Shown: positions 21,001 to 28,445 of the stretch, piece after piece
Numbering within the stretch: position 1 is the stretch's first letter
Layout: every line of letters starts with the position of its first letter
DNA from: Archegozetes longisetosus
Lineage: Eukaryota; Arthropoda; Arachnida; Sarcoptiformes; Trhypochthoniidae
DNA: 64,000 nucleotides
Assembly: GCA_018873245.2 (NCBI GenBank)
Contig: JAEMBT020000009.1
Span: forward strand, 9,341,288-9,405,287
Direction of reading: 5' to 3'
Made by a program: the position numbers and the translations under genes
The notes under the pieces: model-generated
Databases searched by the model: none
What the model was told of the DNA's origin: nothing
What the model saw: the letters and a program-made list of their open reading frames with translations, nothing else

Positions 21001-22059
21001 GAGATTGAAATCAAAATCCCTAATAACTGCTGGAGTTAGTTTAGTCCTCTTTTCATGACCTTGATTTCTTAAAACTACTTCTATGTTCACTTGTCCAGCA
21101 ACCTTAACTGGTAAACCATTCACTGCCCTAATAGGCTTACCTTCGTATTCATTCAATTCCAGTTCTAATTGTTTAGCCAACTTTAGGTCTATGAGTGATA
21201 TTTCAGATCCTGAATCAATAAGTGAAACTATTTGTCTACCCTTAATGAAAACCTTTTGATATATCAAATCGTCGCTGTCACTATAGCTATCAAAGCTATC
21301 TGACTGTGTTGCCATAGCATTAGATCTTCGCGATGCTTCATTTCTATATTTGCGATAGCGTTCAGGGCAATCTCGAACAAAGTGTCCAATTTTTTGACAC
21401 TCGAAGCACTTTATTTCACCATTAATATTACGGCTGTCATTAATTTTTCTAGCCACTTCAAACTCAACTCTTTTTTTAGGATAAAGTGAATTCCTTTTAT
21501 GCTTCGGACTTTTGCTCTGCTCTCCGCTATCTCTATTGTTAGCGTTAGATCTATAGCTCAATTGGTGTTCGTTCAATTTGTTGTAAGTCCGGTCTCGCGA
21601 GTCGGACCTATATCTATCCCTATTACTGTCGTATGAAGGTTCACGTCTGTAATCGCTTCGGTTATAGTATCTATCCCTAGAAGAGTCCCGCGATCGGCTA
21701 CTAAATCTTTCCCGAGAATCGTCTCGGGAAGCGTTAGCAAAGCGATCTAGCGAATTGTCTCGCGACCGGTCAACTATGCGGCGACCGTAGCGATCGAACC
21801 TTTTATCTTGGAAGGGACGTCTTCTTTCCCTTCGCAAATCTTGTAAGTCCTCAAACTTATCGTATAATTGATTCATTTTCTCGGTTAAAAACTTAAAACT
21901 CTCTTCATAACTTGAAATATTCGGCTGGTTTGGATTATATTCTATTTCAAGTTTGCCTGCCTTTTTTAATCCCTCTTCTATATTGTGGGCATTTTCTCTC
22001 AATTTTTCTATATTTGGGTTGTCTTTATGCATAATCGTGGCTTTTATTTGAGGACTCAT
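18067..22059 (-). CDS. pol: Gag end, protease, reverse transcriptase, RNase H and integrase N-terminus
   Basis: The ORF has 1330 residues. Residues 1-60 finish the Gag domain. Residues 78-160 are an Arg/Ser/Asp-rich, SR-like tract. C218-C221-H226-C231 is a CCHC zinc knuckle. An aspartic protease follows at IDSGSE (281-286). A second CCHC knuckle (C554, C557, H562, C567) lies between protease and reverse transcriptase, which is unusual. The reverse transcriptase spans about 690-930, with its first catalytic Asp in SLLDYKYG (790) and YFDD at 852-855. RNase H runs about 1020-1137 (VHTDGS, SEIECLA, VTDHMAL). The integrase HHCC zinc finger uses H1242, H1250, C1280 and C1283, and D1312 is the likely first core Asp; the frame stops soon after. 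Protease and polymerase lie in the same frame as the knuckle, so no gag-pol frameshift is needed there. The ORF begins with ATGA overlapping the Gag stop. Confidence 0.9.
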   Translation of the reverse strand: MSPQIKATIMHKDNPNIEKLRENAHNIEEGLKKAGKLEIEYNPNQPNISSYEESFKFLTEKMNQLYDKFEDLQDLRRERRRPFQDKRFDRYGRRIVDRSRDNSLDRFANASRDDSRERFSSRSRDSSRDRYYNRSDYRREPSYDSNRDRYRSDSRDRTYNKLNEHQLSYRSNANNRDSGEQSKSPKHKRNSLYPKKRVEFEVARKINDSRNINGEIKCFECQKIGHFVRDCPERYRKYRNEASRRSNAMATQSDSFDSYSDSDDLIYQKVFIKGRQIVSLIDSGSEISLIDLKLAKQLELELNEYEGKPIRAVNGLPVKVAGQVNIEVVLRNQGHEKRTKLTPAVIRDFDFNLLLGNDFNKSANILIDCKNKSVVWEPAVDSKQSLLSTPKDTDARDRIHLLHDTIVEANQAFMAKVSPSCKKTKGDFSCVVKTNSNLFKKNKLYVKESKVTFKNGKAHIPMFNCNSERITLGCGTIVGNYDVRPSESNNDVMKTMETSDSDIHSHEDSELEELDFVGPTEYVDEGQSMFFSRKDYLERSYPDLLLCDWFEDLCHYCNDFGHNPEDCKYRIRWYTSEAYRWKKDREIEGFDLFRQEYLKEIAKQNHVAVNFARIDPTSKQTKTVIKGTQADETDIGRIKIKDSFVNINPKLSVERTKLEKLILEFEKIFADKGSLGKCIIDEHTIELIEPNQKPIKCLPYKYGPALREEINKQVKEWLDLDIIEECNSAWAFPVVLVDKKTLDKNGKPERRMCIDLRKLNKIIKDDAFPIPDVQASIEAIGDAKVTSLLDYKYGFLQKLIAAPFRDIVSFVTQDGQYRLKRMCFGMKTAPSSLMRTQYKIFEGLINKMIVLYFDDDLIFSKSHDDHFEHLRVVFERILKSGMTLKPEKCFFFQDEVNFLGFKISEKGVEPDPEKVSAIMRFPKPENLRHVRSFVGLAGFYRRHVKNFAKIAEPLTRLTKKEHNPYANNIHKNNSKQNRKQSLSEKTRPIVWGPDQQKAFDDLKKAICTAPVLVHFDNKLPIEVHTDGSLTGVGGVLYHKINDQLHPFCFQSWLLHNSEKNYSISEIECLAIVKVTVKCQQYLLGTKFVIVTDHMALQWMSEKKSMNNRLTRWSLHLQGFDYEIRHRSGKLNVDADALSRYPVHDPELLDDNIEKHCLAAVSITSSNQRSLNQDLPELQSNDYHFSKIYGMIKNSMGRIDTYIFNNYVIYDEILYKKVKIGNENKLALCLPLALRLETLYSYHDDPISGSHLGINKTTDKIMSRFYWPGMRKDIEEYVKSCNACQSKKKPLLPPAGFMIPITKEQPFDMIGCDFLGIQTVKRWKYVYYSSY

Positions 22060-22523
22060 TCCTCCACAATATAGCTTAGCATTTCAGGAAAAGGCATTGA
22101 AGGGTTCATTTCTACGCATAATAAATGTTTATGCGTTATGTATTTTATTACATCTTCTCCAGGTTTTTGCTTCCTTGCTATCATTTGTTCCCTTAGATAA
22201 TTGGTCCTATCTTTGGGGACGTGATATTCAAGGAACGCGTTCTTCAGTTCAGTCCAATCTTTCGGAGGACTAGCCGATTTTGCAACATGCAAACGGTACC
22301 AATTTTTGGCATCCTTAGTCAAAAAATGGCCAAAATTGCGGAAACGATTAGTATCCGTCCAATTTTTAACTGTGGATAAGTCGCAATACTCATCCATCCA
22401 TTCGGTCGCATCCCAACTGATGCGGCCATCATATTTATCTAACTTGAGGGTTCCTAAAGTACCTAAACCCCCTGTTACTGCATCACTAACAACACGCCGT
22501 ACATCATCTAACGAGACCGTCAT
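22056..22523 (-). CDS. gag: Gag, capsid-like N-terminal part
   Basis: The ORF has 155 residues and resembles the retrotransposon Gag domain (WDATEWMDEYC, LTKDAKNWYRL, WTELKNAFLEYHVP, LREQMIARKQKPGEDVIKYI). Its stop overlaps the ATG of the next ORF in an ATGA. The Gag domain plainly continues across that junction: the first residues of the next ORF (MSPQIKATIM) fit the usual end of the domain. The stop therefore falls inside the domain and looks like an indel, although ATGA re-initiation is possible. This part and the following ORF together would give the full Gag. Confidence 0.8.
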   Translation of the reverse strand: MTVSLDDVRRVVSDAVTGGLGTLGTLKLDKYDGRISWDATEWMDEYCDLSTVKNWTDTNRFRNFGHFLTKDAKNWYRLHVAKSASPPKDWTELKNAFLEYHVPKDRTNYLREQMIARKQKPGEDVIKYITHKHLLCVEMNPSMPFPEMLSYIVEE

Positions 22524-22660
22524 TTCCCCTATAACCCCCGAGAGGCTTCCCGAATCTAGCGCGGGTTTGAGTCTCTGTTTCCGGGTAGGGGTTAGTCTAC
22601 TCTTTCTTATTTTGTTTCGAGAACACTACTTCAACTTAAACTAAATCAAGTAAGCGCACG

Positions 22661-22960
22661 CTAATTAAAATGAGTTCTTACCTTTACGCTCTGTGAAGAG
22701 GCACACTTTAATTGCGTTGACCACGATCCGATAACACTACCATCAACCACCACAACACTGGAGTCGCGACAAACAGATCCAGTTATCACTGTTGATAACG
22801 GCACCAGAATTTCAATCGGTTGAATACCACTTTCGTTTTTTGCTCCAACAAAAAACAACGACCTAACTTCTTGTGAACAACTCTCGAACTGCGACAGACA
22901 GTTTCTCCCTTTTACTGCTTCGTCCAGCACAAGAGTTAAGAAAAAAATTAAAGAGACCAA
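22661..22960 (-). CDS. Leader ORF with signal peptide and splice donor
   Basis: The 99-residue frame begins 14 bases after the primer-binding site, before gag. Its N-terminus MVSLIFFLTLVLDEAVKG looks like a signal peptide. Several cysteines follow, and nothing in it is recognisable as a known domain. Near its end, after codon 92 or so, the sequence reads AAAG|GTAAGAAC, a strong splice donor at 22681/22680. I infer that it is the first coding exon of a spliced subgenomic mRNA that could supply a signal peptide to one of the downstream env ORFs; the unspliced reading ends nine codons later. A chance ORF is possible. Confidence 0.5.
   Translation of the reverse strand: MVSLIFFLTLVLDEAVKGRNCLSQFESCSQEVRSLFFVGAKNESGIQPIEILVPLSTVITGSVCRDSSVVVVDGSVIGSWSTQLKCASSQSVKVRTHFN
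22680..22681 (-). other. Candidate subgenomic splice donor
   Basis: The minus strand reads CGTAAAG|GTAAGAAC here, matching the donor consensus at eight of nine core positions. It lies between the primer-binding site and gag, where retroviruses and errantiviruses place the env splice donor. Confidence 0.55.
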
Positions 22961-22973
22961 GCTATTAACTTTG

Positions 22974-22991
22974 ATCTCGGTGGGACCTCCA
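22974..22991 (-). other. Primer-binding site matching tRNA-Gln
   Basis: The minus strand reads TGGAGGTCCCACCGAGAT four bases inside the 5' LTR. From memory of eukaryotic tRNA-Gln(UUG), whose 3' end is ATCTCGGTGGGACCT plus CCA, this is an 18-base match. Better known insect errantiviruses use other tRNAs such as Lys or Ser. Confidence 0.75.
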
Positions 22992-22995
22992 AATT

Positions 22996-23201
22996 TGCAA
23001 TATAAAATGAATGTCTCCTCACAGAGTATAAGTTCTAAGTACTTTATTAGTTAAGTTACTTAATATACATATGGGTAAGGACTGACTTTTTCCTTGGAGG
23101 GCTTTGCATTTTAAAGGTTTTACTATGTTGGGTGGACTTTAGGGGGAAGGTCGTGCGTTTGAGTTAGCATAACTATAAGGAGGTGTTTAAATTTTCTTGC
23201 A
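22996..23201 (-). repeat. 5' LTR of the retroelement
   Basis: 206 bp, identical to 10929-11134. On the sense strand it carries a TATATTAA-type box followed by AATAAA, consistent with a short promoter and polyadenylation region. Confidence 0.95.
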
Positions 23202-23205
23202 ATAT

Positions 23206-24635
23206 TAATATGATAAATTTAACTTACATTGGTATAAAGTATTCTATAAATCATTAGATAGAAGCGCCTCTAAAATTAACTTTAAACTTTTACTCAAATT
23301 AATATTCATATTTTAATATTAAAAATTTATGAAAAAATAAATGGGGGTAATTTTCTTATCAAAAATTAACTTAAAAGTTTAAATCAACATCAAGGCAATA
23401 GAAATAAACTCTTATTGTTTAAATATATGCAAGTTATTAACTCAAATTTGATTGCGGTAATTTCCCGTTCCTAGAAATGTGTAAAATAGATGTAAGAGGA
23501 CTGAGTTTTATCCATTTTGAACTTAATTCTTAAAACATGTAGTTAGTTTAGAGCAGTAAGACATTTTAATACTTCTTGATAAGGCACTGTTTTTGCGTGC
23601 GCTGTTCTGTAAGCGAGTTTTGTTACAAAACCTATTTTGAGACATTTGGATTTTATCATTATTGAATATTTAATTCACGTCTTTCGGCTTAACATTAATT
23701 TTCTTGAGTGAATTTTGAAATTCATTTGATAAATTTTAAATATGCCATTGTCTAAAAAATGTATTTTTTTATTTCTAATTCAAACTTAGTCTCTATTTTG
23801 ACCTGTAAAAGCGCGTCATGATTTAACCGGTATATTTAAGTCTTTTATACATCTTATATTAAATAAATAATTTTGCTCATTTCTTTGCTCTGTATATTTT
23901 TATTTTCTAAAATCTATTTTGTAAGATTTTCAATGCAATAATAAATGTATACAATCTTATAACTTGAATTTTACTAAATAAATTCAACAAAGTTTTGAAA
24001 TTAAGTTTATAAGAACCTAACTACTGATTAAATTAACTTATATTCTCATGAAATCAGGAGATTCAACTTTTGAGATTATTATAATTTATGTATTAGTCGT
24101 AATCATTGTAGCAAGCGCATCAATACTTTGAAATTTATTTCATTCTTATACTTCGTATTTTGTGAAATAACGATACACTAATTATTGTAAACTGTAGCAA
24201 AGCTTTATCACTGTTTAAAATGCATTATAAGATATCAATTTAGTATAAAAATGTTTATAAATTTGACGAATGAATCTGTTTATCGAGGCCAAATAACTTT
24301 GCAACAAAGATTATATTCACCAATATGCTCAAAATTTGTTTATATCTTCAGCCTGATCATTCAGCCTTCGATTACTGAAATTTTCAAATATTTTTAAAAC
24401 TCGGTTCTCAGCCAAAGATTAGCATTATTAGTTTTCGAAGTAAACTTCTTATAACAAATGTGGTGTCAACGAGAGGAATAGTTTCCCTTCCTACCCAAAA
24501 GTAGTATAAAGTACTTAATATAAAACGATAACTTTCAGTCTCAAATATACATAACAATTCAAAATTTTAATTAAATTATTTCAATTTTATACATGTAATT
24601 CTTACTCAAATCGACTCTTTTTCATCAAATGAGGA
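23206..24635. other. Intergenic, nothing recognised
   Basis: About 1.4 kb of AT-rich sequence between the LTR element and the Foldback-like element. No coding signal or paired repeat was found. Confidence 0.5.
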
Positions 24636-24649
24636 CTTATTGAGGGGAG

Positions 24650-24834
24650 TGACACAATTCTTCCATGCACAATTCTTCCAAGCACAATTCTTCCATGCAC
24701 AATTCTTCCAAGCACAATTCTTCCATGCACAATTCTTCCAAGCACAATTCTTCCATGCACAATTCTTTCATAGCACAATTCTTCCACGCACAATTCTTCC
24801 ATGCACAATTCTTCCACGCACAATTCTTCCACAC
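24650..24834. repeat. 15-bp tandem repeats, left arm
   Basis: About twelve copies of CACAATTCTTCCATG, alternating with an AAG-ending version so that the higher-order period is 30 bp. The inverted counterpart is at about 25873-25996. Open frames across the array are a by-product of the period being a multiple of three. Confidence 0.9.
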
Positions 24835-24856
24835 TTTTCAATTGATCACAAAATAT

Positions 24857-25524
24857 AAGTGATGACCATTTTCAATTCAGATGGCCTACGGGAAGCAACT
24901 AATGGCCATTTCTATATTAGATAAACTACGGGAGACGAACGATGACATTTTCAATTCAGACCACCTACGGGAAGTAACTGATGGCCATTTCTATATCAGA
25001 TGACCTACGGGAGACAAACGATACCATTTTTAATTCAGACGACTAACGGGAAGCAACTGATGGCCATTCTCGATTCAGATGACCTACAGGAAGTAACTTG
25101 TGGCCATTTCTATATCAGATAACCTACGGGAGACGAACGATGACCATTTTTAATTCAGACCACCTACGGGAAGCAACTGATGGCCATTTCGTTATCAGAT
25201 GGCCTACGGAAGAACAACCGATAAACATTTTCAATTCAGACGATCTAGGATGAGTAAGCGATGACAATTTTTATATCAGATAAGCCGAGAGGAACGATGA
25301 ACATTTCCATCTCAGATAACATACGGGGAGTGACTGATGGTCATTTCTAAATCAGATTAGCTATGGATGGCAATCGATGACCATTTTCAACTTAGATGAT
25401 CTGTGGGAACTAACTGATGGCCATTTCTATATCAGATAAACTGCGAAAGGGAAATGATGGCCATTTTCAATTCAGATGACATATGAGGAGTAACTGATAA
25501 CCATTACTTACGTTATTAGGCCAT
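24857..25524. repeat. 40-bp tandem repeats, left arm
   Basis: About sixteen units of roughly 40 bp alternate between an A type (GATGACCATTTTCAATTCAG, then CTACGGGAAGCAACT) and a B type (GATGGCCATTTCTATATCAG, then CTACGGGAGACAAAC). Divergence rises toward the centre of the element. Confidence 0.85.
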
Positions 25525-25858
25525 CAGTTGCCTTTAGTAGTTCATCTGATATAGAAATGGCCATCAGTTACTTCCCGTAGGTGGTCTGAATTTAAAATGG
25601 TCATCAGTTGCCTTCCGTAGGTCATCTGATATAGAAATGGCCATCAGTTGCTTCCCGTAAGTGGTCTGAATTTAAAATGGTCATCGTTCGTCTCCCGTAG
25701 TTTATCTAATATAGAAATGGCCATTAGTTGCTTCCCGTAGGCCATCTGAATTGAAAATGGTCATCAGTTGCCTTTAGTAGGTCATCTGATATAGAAATGG
25801 CCAATAGTTACTATTCGTTGGTCAATTCGACTTGAAATGGTCATCACTTATATTTTGT
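25525..25858. repeat. 40-bp tandem repeats, right arm (inverted)
   Basis: About eight units are reverse complements of the left-arm units (for example CTGATATAGAAATGGCCATC, then AGTTGCTTCCCGTAGG). The right arm has about half as many units as the left, so the two arms have expanded or contracted independently. Confidence 0.85.
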
Positions 25859-25867
25859 GATCAATTG

Positions 25868-25996
25868 AAAAGTGTGGAAGAATTGTGCGTGGAAGAATTA
25901 TGCTATGGAAGAATTGTGCATGGAAGAATTGTGCGTGGAAGAATTGTGTTATGGAAGAATTGTGCTTGGAAGAATTGTGCATGGAAGAATTGTGGT
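25868..25996. repeat. 15-bp tandem repeats, right arm (inverted)
   Basis: About eight copies of GTGGAAGAATTGTGC and variants, inverted relative to 24650-24834. The transition sequence between the 15-bp and 40-bp arrays (TGATCACAAAATATAAGTGA on the left) is also mirrored here. Confidence 0.88.
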
Positions 25997-26011
25997 AGAC
26001 CCCTTATTGAG

Positions 26012-26551
26012 CATTAAATCAACTAAAATAAATTGATGAAAAATCTACTTCAAATGTTATTGACAATTATTTTTGAAAAATTGTAATTTTGTTTTGATTA
26101 AAGTTTTGCTGATAAAAATTTGTGTATCTTTATAGCAAGACTTACTTTTTAATAGATAGTCATCTATTAAAAATTTGCATTTAAAATTACATTATATTGC
26201 TTATAATAACTGTACTAAAGTTTGTTTGTGTTGTTGAACTACATTTCCCAATGTTTAATTACGAATTTTCTACAAATTATCTCTTTGAACATTATACCTG
26301 AATGATCAAATAAGTATTTTTACACTGCTGTCTTGTACTGTTATCGCGCAGCAGACATTGAATTTATTGGAGTGTTTAATATTACTCTGAATAAATTGAT
26401 CAATTGATGGCATAACTTAGCTCGCATTTTGCAGGACTGTAAAGAGGCAGAAGATATGAAATCACTTTACAGCCAACAATATTTTTAGCATTAACCCTTT
26501 TATCCTCTAGACTAGTACTAGTTGCCCCTTATAATCATAGTCCCTTATACA
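26012..26551. other. Intergenic, nothing recognised
   Basis: AT-rich spacer between the Foldback-like element and the TTAA-flanked MITE. No coding signal. Confidence 0.45.
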
Positions 26552-26555
26552 TTAA

Positions 26556-26960
26556 CCCTTGAACAGTAAAACGATTTTGATTAACGATTTCAGTAAAATA
26601 GGGTCTTTTTGACCCATCGATTCATTTGGAAAAGTATGTTATCGTAAGTGTTAAGGTATATAACAGTTAGCGTGTTTTGTACTTTGTTAGTGTCGTCATC
26701 GTTGACGTAATCAGTTTAAGGTTTGAGTGAAAACTAATTTCTTATACAAATTTATCGCCTTAACTCAAATATAACTAACTTTTAAAATGATTCGATTTAA
26801 ATATAAAATTTATAAATAATTAATTTATTGCTTAATACGATCTAAATATACTCATTTGAAAATACTATCAGTTTTATTAACATTGGAAATTGCATTAAAT
26901 TATTATAACAATTTTTATAGACCTTTGGGTCATTTTGACCCATGAAATACTGTTCTAGGG
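26556..26960. mobile_element. piggyBac-type MITE, about 405 bp
   Basis: TTAA flanks both ends (26552-26555, 26961-26964). The inverted ends are CCCTTGAACAGTA and, from the right, CCCTAGAACAGTA (12 of 13). Subterminal words TTTTGACCCAT repeat near both ends. TTAA plus a CCC terminus is the piggyBac pattern; no transposase is present. Confidence 0.78.
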
Positions 26961-27029
26961 TTAAAAACTCAATATAAAGAACACTCAAGGGGCGAAAGTT
27001 TTTGTATTTCACATCGAAATGTACGTTAT

Positions 27030-27700
27030 ATCCTAAGAGACAATCTCATAATTTAAATTTAGGAACAGGATCAATGAATATGTTTTACATACAAGTTTCA
27101 TGCCTCACGTTCTTATCTCTTGGTGAGTTTTCTGGGTCTGTTGTTTGCTTTCCAGACGTATGTTTTTCAAAAACATTTCTGTTGTGGTTCAATAAACTTA
27201 TTCAGATTGAAAAATATAAAACAAGTGTTATCATAATTCATACAATTGAGTGATTTTAATTCTAGTGTAGATGAAAGTTATTGATCCATTAAAATACACC
27301 AATTTAGCCTGACTTAGTTTGATCAGATTTATTATCGAAATTCCTCTATTTATACCGCTTAATAAATATTTCAATAAATAATCTTCAAAAATTAATATTC
27401 GATCGAACAAATTTTCGATTTAATTAAGTTTGGCAAAATTTTCAATGTTATTTTGGTTTTTGCGATATATTCTGTTCAGATTTTCCATGAAATGATTTAA
27501 GTTAGTAATTTTTTGTTTAATTTTAAAAATATACTTAACACTAAATATATCATATAATCTGTTTAAAGTGTGATCAATTTTATCTAGAAAGAAGTGTATG
27601 TTTACTCCTTTTAAAAAAAGCAGAAAAGGCTTAACTTTATTAATAATTTCAAATAATATAAGAGATAAAATCTCAATCTTTAGTGACTTTTAAAACTTTT
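27030..27700. repeat. Left flank of duplicated block, copy A
   Basis: This sequence is clearly related to 37915-38450. Shared landmarks include AATTTAGGA, CATGCCTCA followed by TTATCTCTTGGTGA or TAATCTCTTAGTGA, CATTTCTGTTGTGGTTCAAT, and ACCAATTTAGCCTGACTTAG. It is the upstream part of the segmental duplication that also contains the GMC copies. Confidence 0.8.
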
Positions 27701-27869
27701 GAAGTAGGGGTTAAATACAGAAAGAAATTGATCATCCTTTATTACATGTATTCAGAAACATTGAGAATATCATATCTAATTAAGTAAAGATAATTTTGGT
27801 TTTAGTAATATGTAATATTACGCATTAACCAAAAACTAGCTGGTAAACAACATCATCGCTATCAAAGCG

Positions 27870-28445
27870 TTGCTCATAATTTTTTTAGTGATACTTATAT
27901 TTAAGTCATCACTGGCACCCAAAACTGACCAACTTCGTGAAAGCATAACTGACCAAGATCAGAGAGCGTTTATAAAATGTCACGTGTTGTTGCATGATAC
28001 ACCTAGTGAAATTTATCATATGCTACAAAAGATCGCCAAATCTAAATATTTATCCCAAGCAACTATAAATTGATTATACAACCAAACAAGGCTGGGGAAC
28101 AAACCCACACCGAACGTGGGCCAGGACCAGGTGTACCAAGGACACAAGCAACTGATGACAAATTGGAACAACTACCAAACCTGTTAATTGAAGAGGACGA
28201 TTGGACAGAAATCGAGTTAGCATATGAATCGGGTGTTAGCCAATCAACGGTGTCACGTATGCTGGAAGAATTAGGGGCACGAAAAATTTCAAGTCATTGA
28301 GTACCCCATGCTCTTACTATTGAAAATAAAGAAAAGTGATCGGAATTTTGTGAAAACTCCTTTATATGTTTCGAGCCTCATTTGATATGCTAGAACGGAT
28401 TATTGCTATTGATGAATCGTGGTTAAGAAGTTATGACCCAGAAGA
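27870..28445 (+). pseudogene. mariner transposase, N-terminal remnants
   Basis: Reading across several frame changes, the stretch shows a helix-turn-helix region (DQRAFIKCHVLLHDTPSEIY), a second one (GVSQSTVSRMLEELG) and the start of the catalytic domain (IAIDESWLRSYDPEE, holding the first catalytic Asp). The last recognisable piece, SERWEQVIQSCGEY, the usual C-terminal end, lies at about 30178-30225 beyond the Merlin element. About 150 residues expected in between are absent, so the gene suffered a deletion as well as frameshifts. Confidence 0.8.

Larger units (their letters stand above)
10929..23201 (-). mobile_element. Envelope-bearing Ty3/gypsy-type LTR retroelement, 12.3 kb
   Basis: Two identical 206-bp LTRs beginning TG and ending CA bound the element, which is flanked by ATAT at 10925-10928 and 23202-23205. 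A 4-bp duplication is usual for gypsy/errantivirus integrases. Its sense is the minus strand. From the 5' LTR (right) it reads: primer-binding site, leader ORF with signal peptide, gag, protease, reverse transcriptase, RNase H, integrase, env, a second env-like ORF, a 175-185-bp tandem repeat block, an opposite-strand chromodomain gene, then the 3' LTR. Identical LTRs imply a recent insertion, yet gag-pol-env carries about five changes of frame (near 22.06, 18.07, 17.8, 17.67 and 16.22 kb). Either a defective copy was mobilised by others, or the assembly has small indel errors. No convincing polypurine tract is visible at the 3' LTR; the only G-rich run there is GAGGGT. Confidence 0.93.
24645..26002. 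mobile_element. Foldback-like element, 1.36 kb, 9-bp target duplication
   Basis: CTTATTGAG occurs at 24636-24644 and 26003-26011 as a perfect 9-bp duplication. The ends read GGGAGTGACACAATTCTTCC and, from the other side, GGGTCTACCACAATTCTTCC. Each arm consists first of 15-bp units (CACAATTCTTCCATG type), then of 40-bp units (GATGACCATTTTCAATTCAG type); the right arm is the inverted complement. Long inverted repeats made of tandem subrepeats, plus a 9-bp duplication, are the hallmarks of Drosophila Foldback elements, which belong to the Mutator group. There is no transposase, so this copy is non-autonomous. Confidence 0.88.

Noticed and set aside
19751..21058. Plus-strand frames inside the polyprotein gene
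   Set aside because: They lie opposite a well-supported reverse transcriptase/protease frame and have no family features; unlike the antisense chromodomain gene they carry no splice or protein evidence.
22056..22059. ATGA overlap between gag and pol as programmed recoding
   Set aside because: The Gag domain itself crosses the junction, so a natural gene would not end Gag here. An indel is simpler, although re-initiation cannot be excluded.
24602..24862. Overlapping 65-80-codon frames with repeating ELCMEELC or HNSSMHNSS patterns
   Set aside because: They are translations of the 15-bp repeats of the Foldback-like element; the period is a multiple of three, so several frames stay open on both strands.
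24857..25858. Regular 40-bp repeats that look like a CRISPR array
   Set aside because: There are no unique spacers between repeats, the two halves are inverted copies, and the surroundings are clearly eukaryotic with a transposon target duplication.
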